Source of the DNA: Fischerella sp. PCC 9431
Lineage (GTDB): Bacteria > Cyanobacteriota > Cyanobacteriia > Cyanobacteriales > Nostocaceae
Length of the DNA stretch: 64,000 nucleotides
Direction of reading: 5' to 3'
Assembly (NCBI RefSeq): GCF_000447295.1
Contig: NZ_KE650771.1
Location: 4,230,282 to 4,294,281, forward strand
In this document: piece after piece, positions 19,633-28,757 of the stretch
How the letters are laid out: each line of letters opens with the position of its first letter
How positions within the stretch are numbered: position 1 is the stretch's first letter
Position numbers and translations under genes: made by a program
The notes under the pieces: model-generated
Seen by the model: the letters and a program-made list of their open reading frames with translations, nothing else
Database searches by the model: none
Told to the model about the DNA's origin: nothing

Positions 19633-20853
19633 ATGCCTGCATTCGTTGCTCGTGTTCGGGATTCACAAGGGCAATCAAAAACTGAAAAATTAATTGCAAA
19701 AAATTTGGCAGAAGCACGTACGAGACTTAGACAGCAAGGATTTGTTGTCCAAGAATTAAAAAAATCTCAAGGTTTGGGAAATTTTGATCTGAAAAAATTT
19801 CAGAATTCATTAGTTAAGGTTTCGGTTAAGGATAAAGCTGTTTTTTCTCGTCAATTTGCTGCTTTGGTAAATGCAGGAGTAGCCATAGTTAGAAGTTTGG
19901 GAGTACTGTCTGAGCAATGTAGTAATCCTAAACTCAAACAATCACTTATGGATATTAGTAGTGATGTTCAAAATGGAATAAATCTCTCGGATGCAATGCG
20001 TAAGCATCCTGATTGTTTCGATGGATTATATGTCAGCATGATTCAGGCTGGCGAAGTTGGCGGTGTCCTAGACGAAGTCCTAAATCGATTAGCTAAATTA
20101 TTAGAAGATGTGGCTCGTTTACAAAACCAAATTAAATCAGCACTTGCTTATCCAGTCGTTGTAGGTGTGTTAGCAAGTGCTATTTTTATTGGTATGACAG
20201 TTTTTCTGATCCCCATCTTTGCCAAAATTTTTCAAGAGTTAGGAACAGAATTACCTGCTTTAACTCAATTTATGTTGTTGTGTAGCGAAATTTTGCGAAG
20301 TTGGCGTATTTTGGTTGTAATTGCCATTATTTTAGGGGTAACATTTGCTTACAAACAGTACTATAAAAGCCGTATTGGCAAGGAAACAATTGATCGTCTT
20401 TCCTTAAAAATGCCGTTATTTGGTGACTTAATTCAAAAGTCATCTGTTGCTCGTTTTAGTCGTACCTTTGGTGCTTTGACTCGTTCAGGTGTACCAATTC
20501 TGACTTCTTTAGAAATTGTACGAGATACTTCTGGTAATCAGGTGGTTTCTAATGCTATTGATGCAGCACGTGCGGAAATTCAACAAGGAGGAATGATTAG
20601 TATTGCATTACAAAAAGAGAAAGTTTTTCCGCCTATGGCAATTCAAATGATCAGTATTGGTGAAGAGACTGGTGAATTAGATGGAATGTTAATGAAAATA
20701 GCTGATTTCTACGAAGATGAAGTAGAACAAGCAGTGAAAGCTCTTACTAGTGTTTTGGAACCAATTATGATTTTGGTTTTAGGTGGGATGGTTGGTACTA
20801 TTTTGTTATCGATGTATTTGCCTATGTTCAAAGTGTTTGACAAGCTGGGCTAA
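19633..20853 (+). CDS. pilC: type IV pilus inner-membrane platform protein PilC
   Basis: A 406-residue GspF/PilC platform protein linking motor ATPases to pilin assembly. Two GspF domains: cytoplasmic (about 62-185) with FSRQFAALVNAGV, and the second (about 265-390) with FSRTFGALTRSGVPI. Hydrophobic segments near 170-195, 222-242 and 375-400 match the family topology. AGAGGAAAATT precedes the ATG. Third gene of pilBTC, 78 bases after pilT. Confidence 0.95.
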   Translation: MPAFVARVRDSQGQSKTEKLIAKNLAEARTRLRQQGFVVQELKKSQGLGNFDLKKFQNSLVKVSVKDKAVFSRQFAALVNAGVAIVRSLGVLSEQCSNPKLKQSLMDISSDVQNGINLSDAMRKHPDCFDGLYVSMIQAGEVGGVLDEVLNRLAKLLEDVARLQNQIKSALAYPVVVGVLASAIFIGMTVFLIPIFAKIFQELGTELPALTQFMLLCSEILRSWRILVVIAIILGVTFAYKQYYKSRIGKETIDRLSLKMPLFGDLIQKSSVARFSRTFGALTRSGVPILTSLEIVRDTSGNQVVSNAIDAARAEIQQGGMISIALQKEKVFPPMAIQMISIGEETGELDGMLMKIADFYEDEVEQAVKALTSVLEPIMILVLGGMVGTILLSMYLPMFKVFDKLG

Positions 20854-20867
20854 AAACATTAAGCATC

Positions 20868-20901
20868 AAGGATGAAAGATACACGTCAATTTTTCATCCT
20901 T
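20868..20901 (+). terminator. hairpin after pilC
   Basis: AAGGATGAAA (20868-20877) pairs with TTTCATCCTT (20892-20901), 15 bases after the pilC stop. A long stem without a strong T-run. Confidence 0.5.
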
Positions 20902-21302
20902 AATTCAAAATGCAAAATCATAATTCATGATTCATAAATTTAAATCATGTTTATAAGAAAATCATATTATGAAAGCAGTTTAACTGAGTACACTAATCAT
21001 ATTGGTGCGATCGCTTTACTCAAGCAACATCCGGGGTATATTAGGGGCTGATTTACCGTTTGTGGTGCAAACAGAATTAATTTTGGATGAGGAAGAAGAG
21101 GAATTGGGGATCGGGGATCAGGGATTAGGGATTGGGGATTAGGTTGTCTTTTGAAGTATCTGAGACTTTATACCTTGAGCTTCATAGCGAAAGTCGTCTT
21201 TATACAACTCAAATAAATTAAACAGTCTGCTTCAGCAATGTGAAGGTTTGTAGTGAGGGCTTTAGCCCTCTAAATTTAAGCACTGAAGTGCTTACTACAA
21301 AC
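20902..21302. repeat. intergenic repeats
   Basis: Holds a GGGGATC/GGGATTA heptamer tract (about 21107-21143) and, at 21246-21302, a copy of the dispersed palindrome GTTTGTAGTGAGGGC ... CTTACTACAAAC that abuts the end of the next gene. No gene seen. Confidence 0.7.
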
Positions 21303-22325
21303 CTATTTTACGAACTGGGGCATGATTTCGGCTGCGGTGAATATTCCGTGAATACCGCGTTGATGTAGCTTTATACCTGCTTTGAGATAGCCGAAAGCTG
21401 GGCCACAAACGTTTGCAGCCATGCTGGTTTCATCTCCTAATGTGAAGGTGTGGGTGGAAATTTTACCTTCAAAAGTCCGCCCTGTGATTTTGACGTTGGT
21501 GCTGAGGGGTTTTTTGGGATTTCTAGTATCGACAACACCGCCAACAGTGACGCGATCGCGTGAACAAATTCCTGCTAACTCTAACATTATGTCATCGGCG
21601 TGTTCCATATTTTCTAATGTCAACACACCATTAGTTTTATCCAAAAGTGCTTCTACTTCTGCATCTGTCATCGCCCTAGCTGTTTCTACATTGTAACCAG
21701 GCATATGGGCAATATCTTCGCGGATAGTGGCGCGGTAAGCTTCCCAATTAGCAATTCCCACCCCAAAGGTAATTACTACTTGATGAATTTCCGCATAACT
21801 TTGAGCTGCGATCGCTGCTGCTGCTGTTAATAGTCCTGGTGTCGCCCCGCATCCTGTCATATAGGTAATACCTGCGGTTTGTAGTTCCTCTTTTAAGGTT
21901 AATAACTGTTCTACTGCACTGGTGCGTTTAATCGCATCTACTAATACCCCACGCCAACCAGAATCAATAAATTGCTTGGTGACAGTGGCGATAAAATCAT
22001 TAGGTAAGTTTGGTAAAGCCAAAAAATAACCATCTACAGGCTGATTACTTTCAATTAAATCCGCAATACTGTGATTGGTTAATGTGCCAAATGGTTCTAA
22101 ATAACCTACTGAACCTTGAGACTGATATGTGGTAATGCACTTTTGGGCATTTAAACCCTCGGTAGCATAAGCATAACCTTTGTTATCTGCTGCTGCTACT
22201 AATATCATTTCTTGTTTCGGGGCTAGGACTTTCGCCGCAGCTTGTCCCAATCCGCCAAAACCCAGTACTCCGATACGTATTTTTTGAGCAAAACTGGTAG
22301 AACCTATTATTTGTTCTGTATGCAT
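21303..22325 (-). CDS. saccharopine-dehydrogenase-like oxidoreductase
   Basis: A 340-residue NAD(P)-binding protein. Seen: Rossmann motif [16 protein letters not shown] at about residues 19-34; [11 protein letters not shown] near 145; a [15 protein letters not shown] segment near 170; and a C-terminal alpha/beta part with [21 protein letters not shown]. Annotators usually place such cyanobacterial proteins in the saccharopine dehydrogenase-like superfamily, but the true substrate is not known and lysine metabolism should not be assumed. No operon partner. Confidence 0.75.
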   Translation of the reverse strand: MHTEQIIGSTSFAQKIRIGVLGFGGLGQAAAKVLAPKQEMILVAAADNKGYAYATEGLNAQKCITTYQSQGSVGYLEPFGTLTNHSIADLIESNQPVDGYFLALPNLPNDFIATVTKQFIDSGWRGVLVDAIKRTSAVEQLLTLKEELQTAGITYMTGCGATPGLLTAAAAIAAQSYAEIHQVVITFGVGIANWEAYRATIREDIAHMPGYNVETARAMTDAEVEALLDKTNGVLTLENMEHADDIMLELAGICSRDRVTVGGVVDTRNPKKPLSTNVKITGRTFEGKISTHTFTLGDETSMAANVCGPAFGYLKAGIKLHQRGIHGIFTAAEIMPQFVK

Positions 22326-23011
22326 GGTTAATTAGCTCAGTTAAATAGTTAGCTTTCGCAATCAGCCTTAAGTTCTAAGTCTTGTGACTGTAGTTTTTAG
22401 CTAGTCGCGATGAATTTTATCTTGATTTATTATGCTGGGTTGTTGGCTTGGCAGATCGATTTTTTATTTTTAGATACAGATTTTTAGTGTCATATCACCA
22501 CAAAAAAGCCCAAAAGAAAGCGTCGTAGTAGCTGGGGTGGAATCAGTGGTTTTGTGTGCAGGAGTTTTGGAAACACAAATGAAGTGCGATCGCCCCCGGC
22601 GCTGCGCTCCGCGCAATCGCGTAGCGTCTCCTTTGGAGAATCGCTTCTCATCTTGCAAAATTCATCATAATGATAGATTTTTTCAATAAAAATCATTGTT
22701 TTTTAACTAAAATTACTGCCTAACCTAACCATAGTTATGGTTTCGCCGTTTTTAACAAATTTATTGAGAGTTAAATTTTGAGCTTGACTTCTCGATTAGG
22801 TTAAGAGAAACTTACATGTAATAGATGTGTTAACTAATAAGATTAATAACTTTTGTAAATTTTCTGAGATATATATTTTGAGAGATGGAACATTAGTTAA
22901 CAAATAGCTAATTTTGTGGCTAAGGAAAAATGCTGTTCCCTAGAGCTACATTTTTAGCCATTTGCTAGAGCGGTACAATCCAAGCGCACTATTTGTGGTT
23001 AGACCAAAAGC
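22326..23011. other. intergenic region with dispersed repeat
   Basis: 686 bp. Between about 22566 and 22645 lies GCGATCGCCCCCGGCGCTGC followed by GTAGCGTCTCCTTTGGAG, a copy of a common cyanobacterial dispersed repeat; short ORFs here derive from it. A variant of the same family sits inside hypF (48874-48935). A TACAAT box at 22974-22979 may serve the next operon. Confidence 0.6.
22974..22979 (+). promoter_or_regulatory. putative -10 box for the DUF2997-Ycf35-ferredoxin operon
   Basis: TACAAT, 33 bases before the first ATG. No good -35 hexamer at the usual distance. Confidence 0.3.
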
Positions 23012-23221
23012 ATGGAGACATTAGAATTCATCATTTATCCAGATGGTCGGGTACAGGAAAAAGTCACAGGTATTGTAGGTAATTCCTGCGCCGAAGTGAC
23101 TGCGGCTATAGAAGCGCAGCTGGGACAAGTACTCAGTCAAGAGCCAACCTCAGAATTCTTTGCCGCCAAGGTGCAGCAATCTGGAGTGGTGAACACACAA
23201 ACCACTCATAGCGGTTGGTAA
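23012..23221 (+). CDS. DUF2997 family protein
   Basis: A 69-residue protein with the family's opening pattern EFIIYPDGRVQEKVTGIVG and then a conserved CAEVTAAIEAQLG helix. Function unknown. It is the first of three close genes; the DUF1257 (Ycf35) gene follows after 43 bases. DUF2997 and DUF1257 genes are commonly neighbours, which suggests they work together. Confidence 0.85.
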   Translation: METLEFIIYPDGRVQEKVTGIVGNSCAEVTAAIEAQLGQVLSQEPTSEFFAAKVQQSGVVNTQTTHSGW

Positions 23222-23264
23222 ATTTATAAACACAAACACCTAGTTTAGTCGATTCATAACCACC

Positions 23265-23651
23265 ATGTCACACTTTAGCCAAATTAAAACCCAAATTCGT
23301 AACCTTGAGTCTTTGCAAGATGCTCTCTCTGACTTGGGTATAGACTGGAAGCAAGGTCCGCGTCAAGTGCGTGGCTATCGTGGTCAAACTCACAGTGCTG
23401 AGATTACTATTGAGCAAGAAAATGGCTACGATGTTGGTTTCAAATGGAATGGCAAAGAATACGAATTGGTAGCTGATTTACAATATTGGCAACAAGACTT
23501 ATCTGTGGAAGGATTCCTGCGCCAGGTAACACAGCGCTATGCTTATCAAACAGTTATGAAAGAGACAGTCAAAGCAGGCTTTCAAGTTGCTGAACAACAA
23601 AAAAATGAAGATGGTTCAATTCGTCTGGTAGTGCAACGCTGGAGTGCGTAA
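23265..23651 (+). CDS. ycf35: Ycf35 / DUF1257 family protein
   Basis: A 128-residue protein matching the plastid-encoded Ycf35 family: MSHFSQIKTQIRNLESLQ at the start, RQVRGYRGQTHSAEI, and a GYDVGFKWNGKEYELVADL core. The biochemical role is unknown. The stop codon overlaps the start of the ferredoxin gene by one base (TAATG), so the two are translationally coupled. Confidence 0.88.
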   Translation: MSHFSQIKTQIRNLESLQDALSDLGIDWKQGPRQVRGYRGQTHSAEITIEQENGYDVGFKWNGKEYELVADLQYWQQDLSVEGFLRQVTQRYAYQTVMKETVKAGFQVAEQQKNEDGSIRLVVQRWSA

Positions 23652-24112
23652 TGTCTGATTTTTTGCCGTCGCTGGAAGAACAGGAAGATAACCGATCTGG
23701 ACTGGAACCAGAATTAGGCGGCTTTTTGCGGAACGCCCCAGAACGCTCTGGTTTAGAACCAGAGTTAGGGGGGATGCTACGCCAAAAGGGTGTGTATGTT
23801 GATGAAATCACTTGTATTGGCTGTAAGCACTGCGCCTTTGTTGCCCGTAACACTTTCTATATAGAACCAGATTATGGGCGATCGCGTGTGATGCGTCAAG
23901 ATGGTGATTCCGAGGAAATCATTCAAGAGGCAATAGATACTTGTCCTGTAGATTGTATCCATTGGGTTGATTACACCGAAATCAAACGTTTGGAAGAAGA
24001 ACGTAAGTATCAAGTCATACCTGTAGTAGGGTATCCTGTAGAAAGTGCGGTTGCAGCTTCTGAGCGGCGACGCAAAAAGCAAAAGTTAAAACCAAAAAAA
24101 TCCCGTTATTAA
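23651..24112 (+). CDS. bacterial-type ferredoxin with duplicated N-terminal motif
   Basis: A 153-residue ferredoxin. The iron-sulfur part holds CIGCKHC (about 56-62) and CPVDC (about 97-101), giving ligands for one cluster of the 3Fe-4S or 4Fe-4S type. Before it lies a repeated SGLEPELGG motif (about 16-24 and 33-41). The C-terminus is highly basic (ERRRKKQKLKPKKSRY), suggesting binding to nucleic acid or an acidic partner. Similar ferredoxin domains occur in plant chloroplast proteins. The redox partner is unknown; coupling to Ycf35 points to a shared process. Confidence 0.88.
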   Translation: MSDFLPSLEEQEDNRSGLEPELGGFLRNAPERSGLEPELGGMLRQKGVYVDEITCIGCKHCAFVARNTFYIEPDYGRSRVMRQDGDSEEIIQEAIDTCPVDCIHWVDYTEIKRLEEERKYQVIPVVGYPVESAVAASERRRKKQKLKPKKSRY

Positions 24113-24155
24113 ATTAAATACAACTGGTTCCGAAATAATCATAATACAAGGAGAT

Positions 24156-24179
24156 GGCTGGAAATCCAGCCTTTTTATT
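24156..24179 (+). terminator. terminator of the ferredoxin operon
   Basis: GGCTGGA (24156-24162), AA loop, TCCAGCC (24165-24171), then TTTTTATTTT. A strong factor-independent terminator. Confidence 0.8.
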
Positions 24180-25083
24180 TTTTTAAGTTTTTTTAATTTG
24201 TGCTTCATGATTTTTTGATAAAGATTTTATTGAAAAACATGATTTTTTTGTGAATATGCTTAGTTTATAGTGCTGTTTTAGAATTTATTGCTTTAACATT
24301 TTTAATTAATGCTTCACTAAAGAATATATATTTGTGAAACAGTGGGTATGTGCAAACGCTAGCACAACTCTGAAATGAAAAGTCAGAGGATGCTCTTATG
24401 TTTAAGCTAGGTTCAACAAATTCAATCTTCCTGGCTCACATCCAGCAAGTATTGCTAGGGGGTAGTCTTTTCATAGAATATGATCTAGTGCTTCAGAGTG
24501 TCCATGCTGTGAGGATTCCTGGTGGTTTGACTCCACCCTGAGTAAATGATTTTAATGCTTCTGTCTGTAGTTGTAAAAAGTGATAAGAATTCTATTCTCT
24601 TTAATCTTGCTGGAGAGGGATTCTACACAGCAACATAGAAATTTATTCTATATTTACCTTCCTGTACTGCAAATTTACTAGATTAAGCATAATTTTTCGC
24701 CAATAGTTTAGTTAATCTAGAAAAATAAGTGTGTCTACACTTAATCCACATATCACTGAATAGAAAAAGTCAAGAGTTTGCCAAAAATAAAGGGTAAATC
24801 CTGATTTTGGATAATTATTTGAAACTTTTATTTAGTAAAAGTAACTTGAGTAAAATTCAAAGTTGCTTTGGATTAAGTGCCAGTTATTTAGTTGCAAGAA
24901 CGAAGGTTTAGAGTACAGTTGAATGTCTGTCACAAGGGTGAAGTAATAACACTTTGCACCTAGATTATGATCGTGATACAACAGATTTGATCTCTGCAAT
25001 TAGGATATTTAAAACGTAGTTGGTAATTGCTTAACTCTGTTACCGCTCTTCAGAGTAACACAACAAAAAAAATTGAACTTTAT
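24180..25083. other. long AT-rich intergenic region
   Basis: About 900 bp, with one short candidate frame (24398-24541). The remainder is AT-rich with no recognised RNA or repeat. The length suggests extensive upstream regulation of the glycosyltransferase or an unrecognised RNA. Confidence 0.4.
24398..24541 (+). CDS. candidate 47-residue small protein
   Basis: ATG at 24398, eight bases after an AGAGGA site, leads to 47 codons and a TGA at 24539-24541. The translation starts MFKLGSTNSIFLAHIQQ and ends RIPGGLTPP. No family is recognised. The ribosome site and isolation in a large gap favour a real gene, but a chance frame of this size is quite possible. Confidence 0.3.
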   Translation: MFKLGSTNSIFLAHIQQVLLGGSLFIEYDLVLQSVHAVRIPGGLTPP

Positions 25084-26118
25084 ATGACTTCAATGCTAAA
25101 TATTCCCTCAGTTGCCATATGTATTCCTACTTATAATCAAGCCCAATACTTGATTGAGTCCGTAACTAGTGCTTGTCGCCAAACTTATCCAAACGTGGAA
25201 GTATGGGTATCAGACGATCACAGTACTGACGAAACACCCCAAGTGATGGAACAGTTGTGTCAGCAGTTTCCACAAGTGCATTACTATCAGCAACCTAAAA
25301 ATATGGGTATTGCTGGTAATAATTCTTGGTTAATGAGTCAGCCAAAAACTGAGTTTATCGTACGTTTAGACTCAGATGATGCTTTAATGCCAAATTATGT
25401 GGAGAAATTAGTTTCGCTACTACAAAAATATCCAGAAGCGGGCTATGCTCATACTGCTATCCAAGAAATGGATGAGTATGGAAATCATCATTCTATAGGA
25501 AGAGTTGCCAGAAAAAAAGAGTTTCAAAATGCAGATGATGCCCTAATGGCAGCAGTTACTGGCTATAGAGTAGCAGCCAACATCATCATGTTTAGAACCA
25601 AGGCACTGCAAGAATTAAGATATTACGAAAATGGGCCTGAATATGTTGAAGATTATGATTTATCTGTAAGAATCGCTGATGCTGGCTATGGAAATGTTTA
25701 TGCAGATGAAATATTAGCAAAATATCGAGTTTGGACTGATGTGAAGAAAACACGTTCCAAACGTAAACATTTGCAGTTAAAAGGATATATTCGGATTTTT
25801 GAAGAGAGTTTTTTACCTGCTTTTCAACGGCGAGGCTGGGATACGAAAGTGTTAGATAAGCAGAGACGCAAAATGGCAATCATCCACTCAGCCTATTGTT
25901 TTCTGCCTATTTTTAATCAAGAGGAAAGAGCAGAACTTGTTACCTTGTTAAAACAATTGGGTGATTCACCTGTGTTGCAACTGCGAATTTTTGCATTGTC
26001 TTTAGGTTTTGCTCCTTTCTTTGAGTGGCAACACCACACAGAACTGAAATTAAAAGGTTTTGTGAAAGACTGCTTGAGCAAACTGAAAAGTATGACAGCA
26101 GTCAAAGTCGCAGGATGA
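25084..26118 (+). CDS. family 2 glycosyltransferase
   Basis: 344 residues from the ATG at 25084; an upstream in-frame TTG at 25027 would add 19 residues, and an ATG at 25093 is also possible because no clear ribosome site marks the start. GT-A fold: VAICIPTYNQAQYL at the N-terminus, WVSDDHSTDETPQV for nucleotide binding, RLDSDDALMPNY with the DxD-type metal site, and a later EDYDLSVRIADAG acceptor-side motif. It transfers a sugar from a nucleotide donor, probably onto a polysaccharide or glycolipid; the acceptor is unknown. Single gene. Confidence 0.88.
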   Translation: MTSMLNIPSVAICIPTYNQAQYLIESVTSACRQTYPNVEVWVSDDHSTDETPQVMEQLCQQFPQVHYYQQPKNMGIAGNNSWLMSQPKTEFIVRLDSDDALMPNYVEKLVSLLQKYPEAGYAHTAIQEMDEYGNHHSIGRVARKKEFQNADDALMAAVTGYRVAANIIMFRTKALQELRYYENGPEYVEDYDLSVRIADAGYGNVYADEILAKYRVWTDVKKTRSKRKHLQLKGYIRIFEESFLPAFQRRGWDTKVLDKQRRKMAIIHSAYCFLPIFNQEERAELVTLLKQLGDSPVLQLRIFALSLGFAPFFEWQHHTELKLKGFVKDCLSKLKSMTAVKVAG

Positions 26119-26151
26119 ATTTTTCAAGTGTAAGTCTCTAGATTAATTAAT

Positions 26152-26194
26152 GGCTTTAGTCCTGATTTTGAGGACTAAAGTCCTTACTACAAAC
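26152..26194. repeat. dispersed palindrome, family A
   Basis: GGCTTTAGTCC ... GGACTAAAGTCC then TTACTACAAAC; same family as 21246-21302, 35411-35455, 47229-47283 and 49899-49952. Confidence 0.75.
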
Positions 26195-26264
26195 TATCCT
26201 TAAAGTGATATAATCTTTATCTATCTGATTTTGATTATTAAGCTGCCATCTATTGAGCGATCGC

Positions 26265-26549
26265 TCACTTCATCAAATTATCGTGTTGAGACAGTAATCT
26301 TTCTACCTTCGCTTCATCGATCCTAGCTGTCAGCTTTCTAGATTCGTGTAAATCTCTCATTGTTTTTGCTAAAGAGAAAGTAGAACCTATTGAAAAAGCC
26401 ATACCCATACTCATAAAACCTTTCACCCAGTTATCTACGGGTAAGTTGACAATACCGACAGTAGTCATCGAAAGGGAAAGTAGAAAAGCAGCCCATGTTT
26501 GAAAAATCCAAGCAGCACTCTCTTTTTGTTGTGGTGTTTGTGTTTGCAT
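26265..26549 (-). CDS. YiaA/YiaB-type two-helix membrane protein
   Basis: 94 residues from the ATG at 26549 (MQTQTPQQKESAAW). The frame is open much further upstream, but that extension is unlike the family; an ATG at 26564 is an alternative. Two hydrophobic helices (about 15-34 and 41-61) are separated by a short NLPVDNW loop, matching the YiaA/B two-helix domain, and a charged helix closes the protein. Role unknown. Confidence 0.75.
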   Translation of the reverse strand: MQTQTPQQKESAAWIFQTWAAFLLSLSMTTVGIVNLPVDNWVKGFMSMGMAFSIGSTFSLAKTMRDLHESRKLTARIDEAKVERLLSQHDNLMK

Positions 26550-27097
26550 ATTCCCAAATCTCATAGAATACGAATTAATCGTTATTCTATTTATAGATAT
26601 TTTGATCGGAATATATTCAAAAGACAGTTTGATCCCATATTCCGCATGAGTAGATATACTCAAAAATTTGCTCTCCGCAGGTAGCTTCGCCAAAATCTGA
26701 ATTTTCCTAAAACTGCTAAAACTCAACTTCCACAAACACTTCAGGCTTTTTATCATCTATGGGGGGTCATAGAAGTATTCAAGGTCAAACAGACTAAGTT
26801 TATTGACAATAGTGTCAATAAGATTGATTTTGACTCTCAACTCAGTTGCGATCGCAAAATTCAGAATAGAGGTCAAATACCTGAAAGCATTGTTATATCT
26901 GGGTTATGGAAAATCCAAGATTTTTCAACTTACCTGCGGAATGTGGGTTTGATAACTGGACTTAAATGTTGTTAATAGTAAAAATTAAAGGGAAAAGAGA
27001 AAGGACATGATTTTAATCCTTTAAACTTTTCCCTTTACTGTTTTTCCTTTATTTTATTTGTCGCACTTTAGCAACTGGCACAAGAAGTAACAATCAA
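26550..27097. other. intergenic gap
   Basis: About 550 bp without a gene. At about 26989-27042, AAAGGGAAAAG...AAGGA pairs with TCCTT...CTTTTCCCTTT, a long imperfect hairpin downstream of the DUF4335 gene that may terminate it. Confidence 0.4.
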
Positions 27098-28732
27098 TTA
27101 ATCCTTCTCTGCAAAAGTTTGTACCTTGCCATCAGGACTATAAACGGCTCTAATGATCACAGACTGTCCATTGCGATTGGGAGAAATAAAACGTTCACCA
27201 ATTAAAGGCATACCTGTGCGATCAATATATATTCGTGAAGCTTTTCCTAAAGGAAGAATACGTTCAATAGTGCCATCAACACCCACCATCAAACTATACT
27301 CCAATGTTTGGTTCAAGCCAGAAGGCGGTTGCCAGCGCTTTGTTAAAAATTGTTTAGCTTCTGATAATTGAGCAGTTGCGTCCAATACAGTGTTGGTGTT
27401 TCCTGTAGCAACTTTGTTGGAATTACGGTCTTGGCGCAATCTCTCGATTAATTTGGAAGTATCTTCTGCTTCGACTGAGGATGTCGTTGTTGATTGATTT
27501 TGTTGATTCAGAGTACTACCACGGCTATTGGGTGCGGTAGCAATAGGTGGTGGAACAGCAGGAAGAGTCGAAGGAAGACTAGTCTCTGTAGTGGGTGAAT
27601 TTAATGAAATGTCCCCATTTTGGGCAACGACTCCATTTTTTGGAGTCAAAGCGTTGCTGTTAGTTTTTGAGGAATTGGGTTTGGGTTGAATATTAACTTG
27701 CTGCGGTTGTGTTAATGTCAGTGGTGCGGGAAGTTTCGCTGTTGGGGGTATAGTGAATACATTTTTGCTGGGAGAAGGCGAGGAAAACGTAGCTGTAGGA
27801 GATGTTGTTGAAACTGAAGGGGAAACAGCTTGAGAAGGCGCATTGGGTATTAAGGGTGCATTTGCAAACCCTTGGGTTTGAGGAGAAGTTTGGTTGGGTG
27901 GTAGTGTACTTGAACCAGGTACAGATAAATTATTAGAACCAAAAGGTAGGGCTGGTAGTTGGTCGGTAGGGGTAAGTGCGGGTGCTGGTGTTGCCAGATC
28001 CGATGGGGGTGATGGTTCTAAGGCAAGTTTATCTTCAGTTGAACTAGGTTTTTGCTTAGTCTGAATAGCATATTGGTAGGTAAAAGGTACTAAACCAACT
28101 GCTAACACCAGTACTGCTACCGCAGGAACCCAACCAGGGATAGCAAAACGCGATCTGTTTTGATAGAGACTGGGTAAGGCAAGCAAATCATCAGAATATT
28201 GATCTAAAGCAGTTGCCAAATCAAATAACTGTAGCAAATTCAGTTGAACAACAGGCTGAGATGCTTGATATCCTAAAGAACCGAGAAACAAATTATGAGT
28301 TAAACGGCTATTTGGTTTGATGTGTATTTCGGTTTCTGGTAGCTGATTATTAAAAGAATTTAAAGTTTGAGTCGAAACGGAAGCTTGTAATTGTTCTTGT
28401 AATTCTAATTGATCTGATTGATCTTGATCTGATGTTCTGGTTGAGTCCTCTGAATCTGAAAAGTTTGTCCAAAAACTTTCAGGGGACATTTGAAGGAATT
28501 CCTGCACGTAGTTTGTTACTGCTGCACACAAAGCTTCTAGTTGGTCGCGATCGCCCCGAATAACGATCTTCTGTTCTTCACTTAGTCGTGGATCGTCAAG
28601 GCTTAACTCAAAGCGTAGATCCTTCAGAACAGATTTTCCCACCCAACGAGATAGAGATGAGCTTTGTGCCAAAACTTCTAGCGTGCAAGTGGGTGGTGTG
28701 TACCGACGGATGACAGAATTTGTTAGAGGCAT
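27098..28732 (-). CDS. DUF4335 domain protein
   Basis: A 544-residue cyanobacterial protein. N-terminal DUF4335 domain (about 1-190; begins with SVIRRYTPPTCTLEV), one transmembrane helix near 197-216 (WVPAVAVLVLAVGLVPF), then about 200 residues rich in Pro, Ser, Thr and Asn, and a C-terminal domain (about 450-544) with LMVGVDGTIERILPLG. The layout suggests a membrane-anchored protein with an extended linker. It lies 25 bases after the DUF3038 gene and the pair is probably one operon. Function unknown. Confidence 0.85.
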   Translation of the reverse strand: MPLTNSVIRRYTPPTCTLEVLAQSSSLSRWVGKSVLKDLRFELSLDDPRLSEEQKIVIRGDRDQLEALCAAVTNYVQEFLQMSPESFWTNFSDSEDSTRTSDQDQSDQLELQEQLQASVSTQTLNSFNNQLPETEIHIKPNSRLTHNLFLGSLGYQASQPVVQLNLLQLFDLATALDQYSDDLLALPSLYQNRSRFAIPGWVPAVAVLVLAVGLVPFTYQYAIQTKQKPSSTEDKLALEPSPPSDLATPAPALTPTDQLPALPFGSNNLSVPGSSTLPPNQTSPQTQGFANAPLIPNAPSQAVSPSVSTTSPTATFSSPSPSKNVFTIPPTAKLPAPLTLTQPQQVNIQPKPNSSKTNSNALTPKNGVVAQNGDISLNSPTTETSLPSTLPAVPPPIATAPNSRGSTLNQQNQSTTTSSVEAEDTSKLIERLRQDRNSNKVATGNTNTVLDATAQLSEAKQFLTKRWQPPSGLNQTLEYSLMVGVDGTIERILPLGKASRIYIDRTGMPLIGERFISPNRNGQSVIIRAVYSPDGKVQTFAEKD

Positions 28733-28757
28733 GGCAAAAACTGCAAGCAGGATATTT

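Noticed and set aside
22470-22696. Two overlapping minus-strand frames
   Set aside because: They translate the dispersed GCGATCGC...GTAGCGTCTCC repeat.
26550-26756. N-terminal extension of the two-helix membrane protein
   Set aside because: Sequence is unlike the family and the domain begins normally at 26549.
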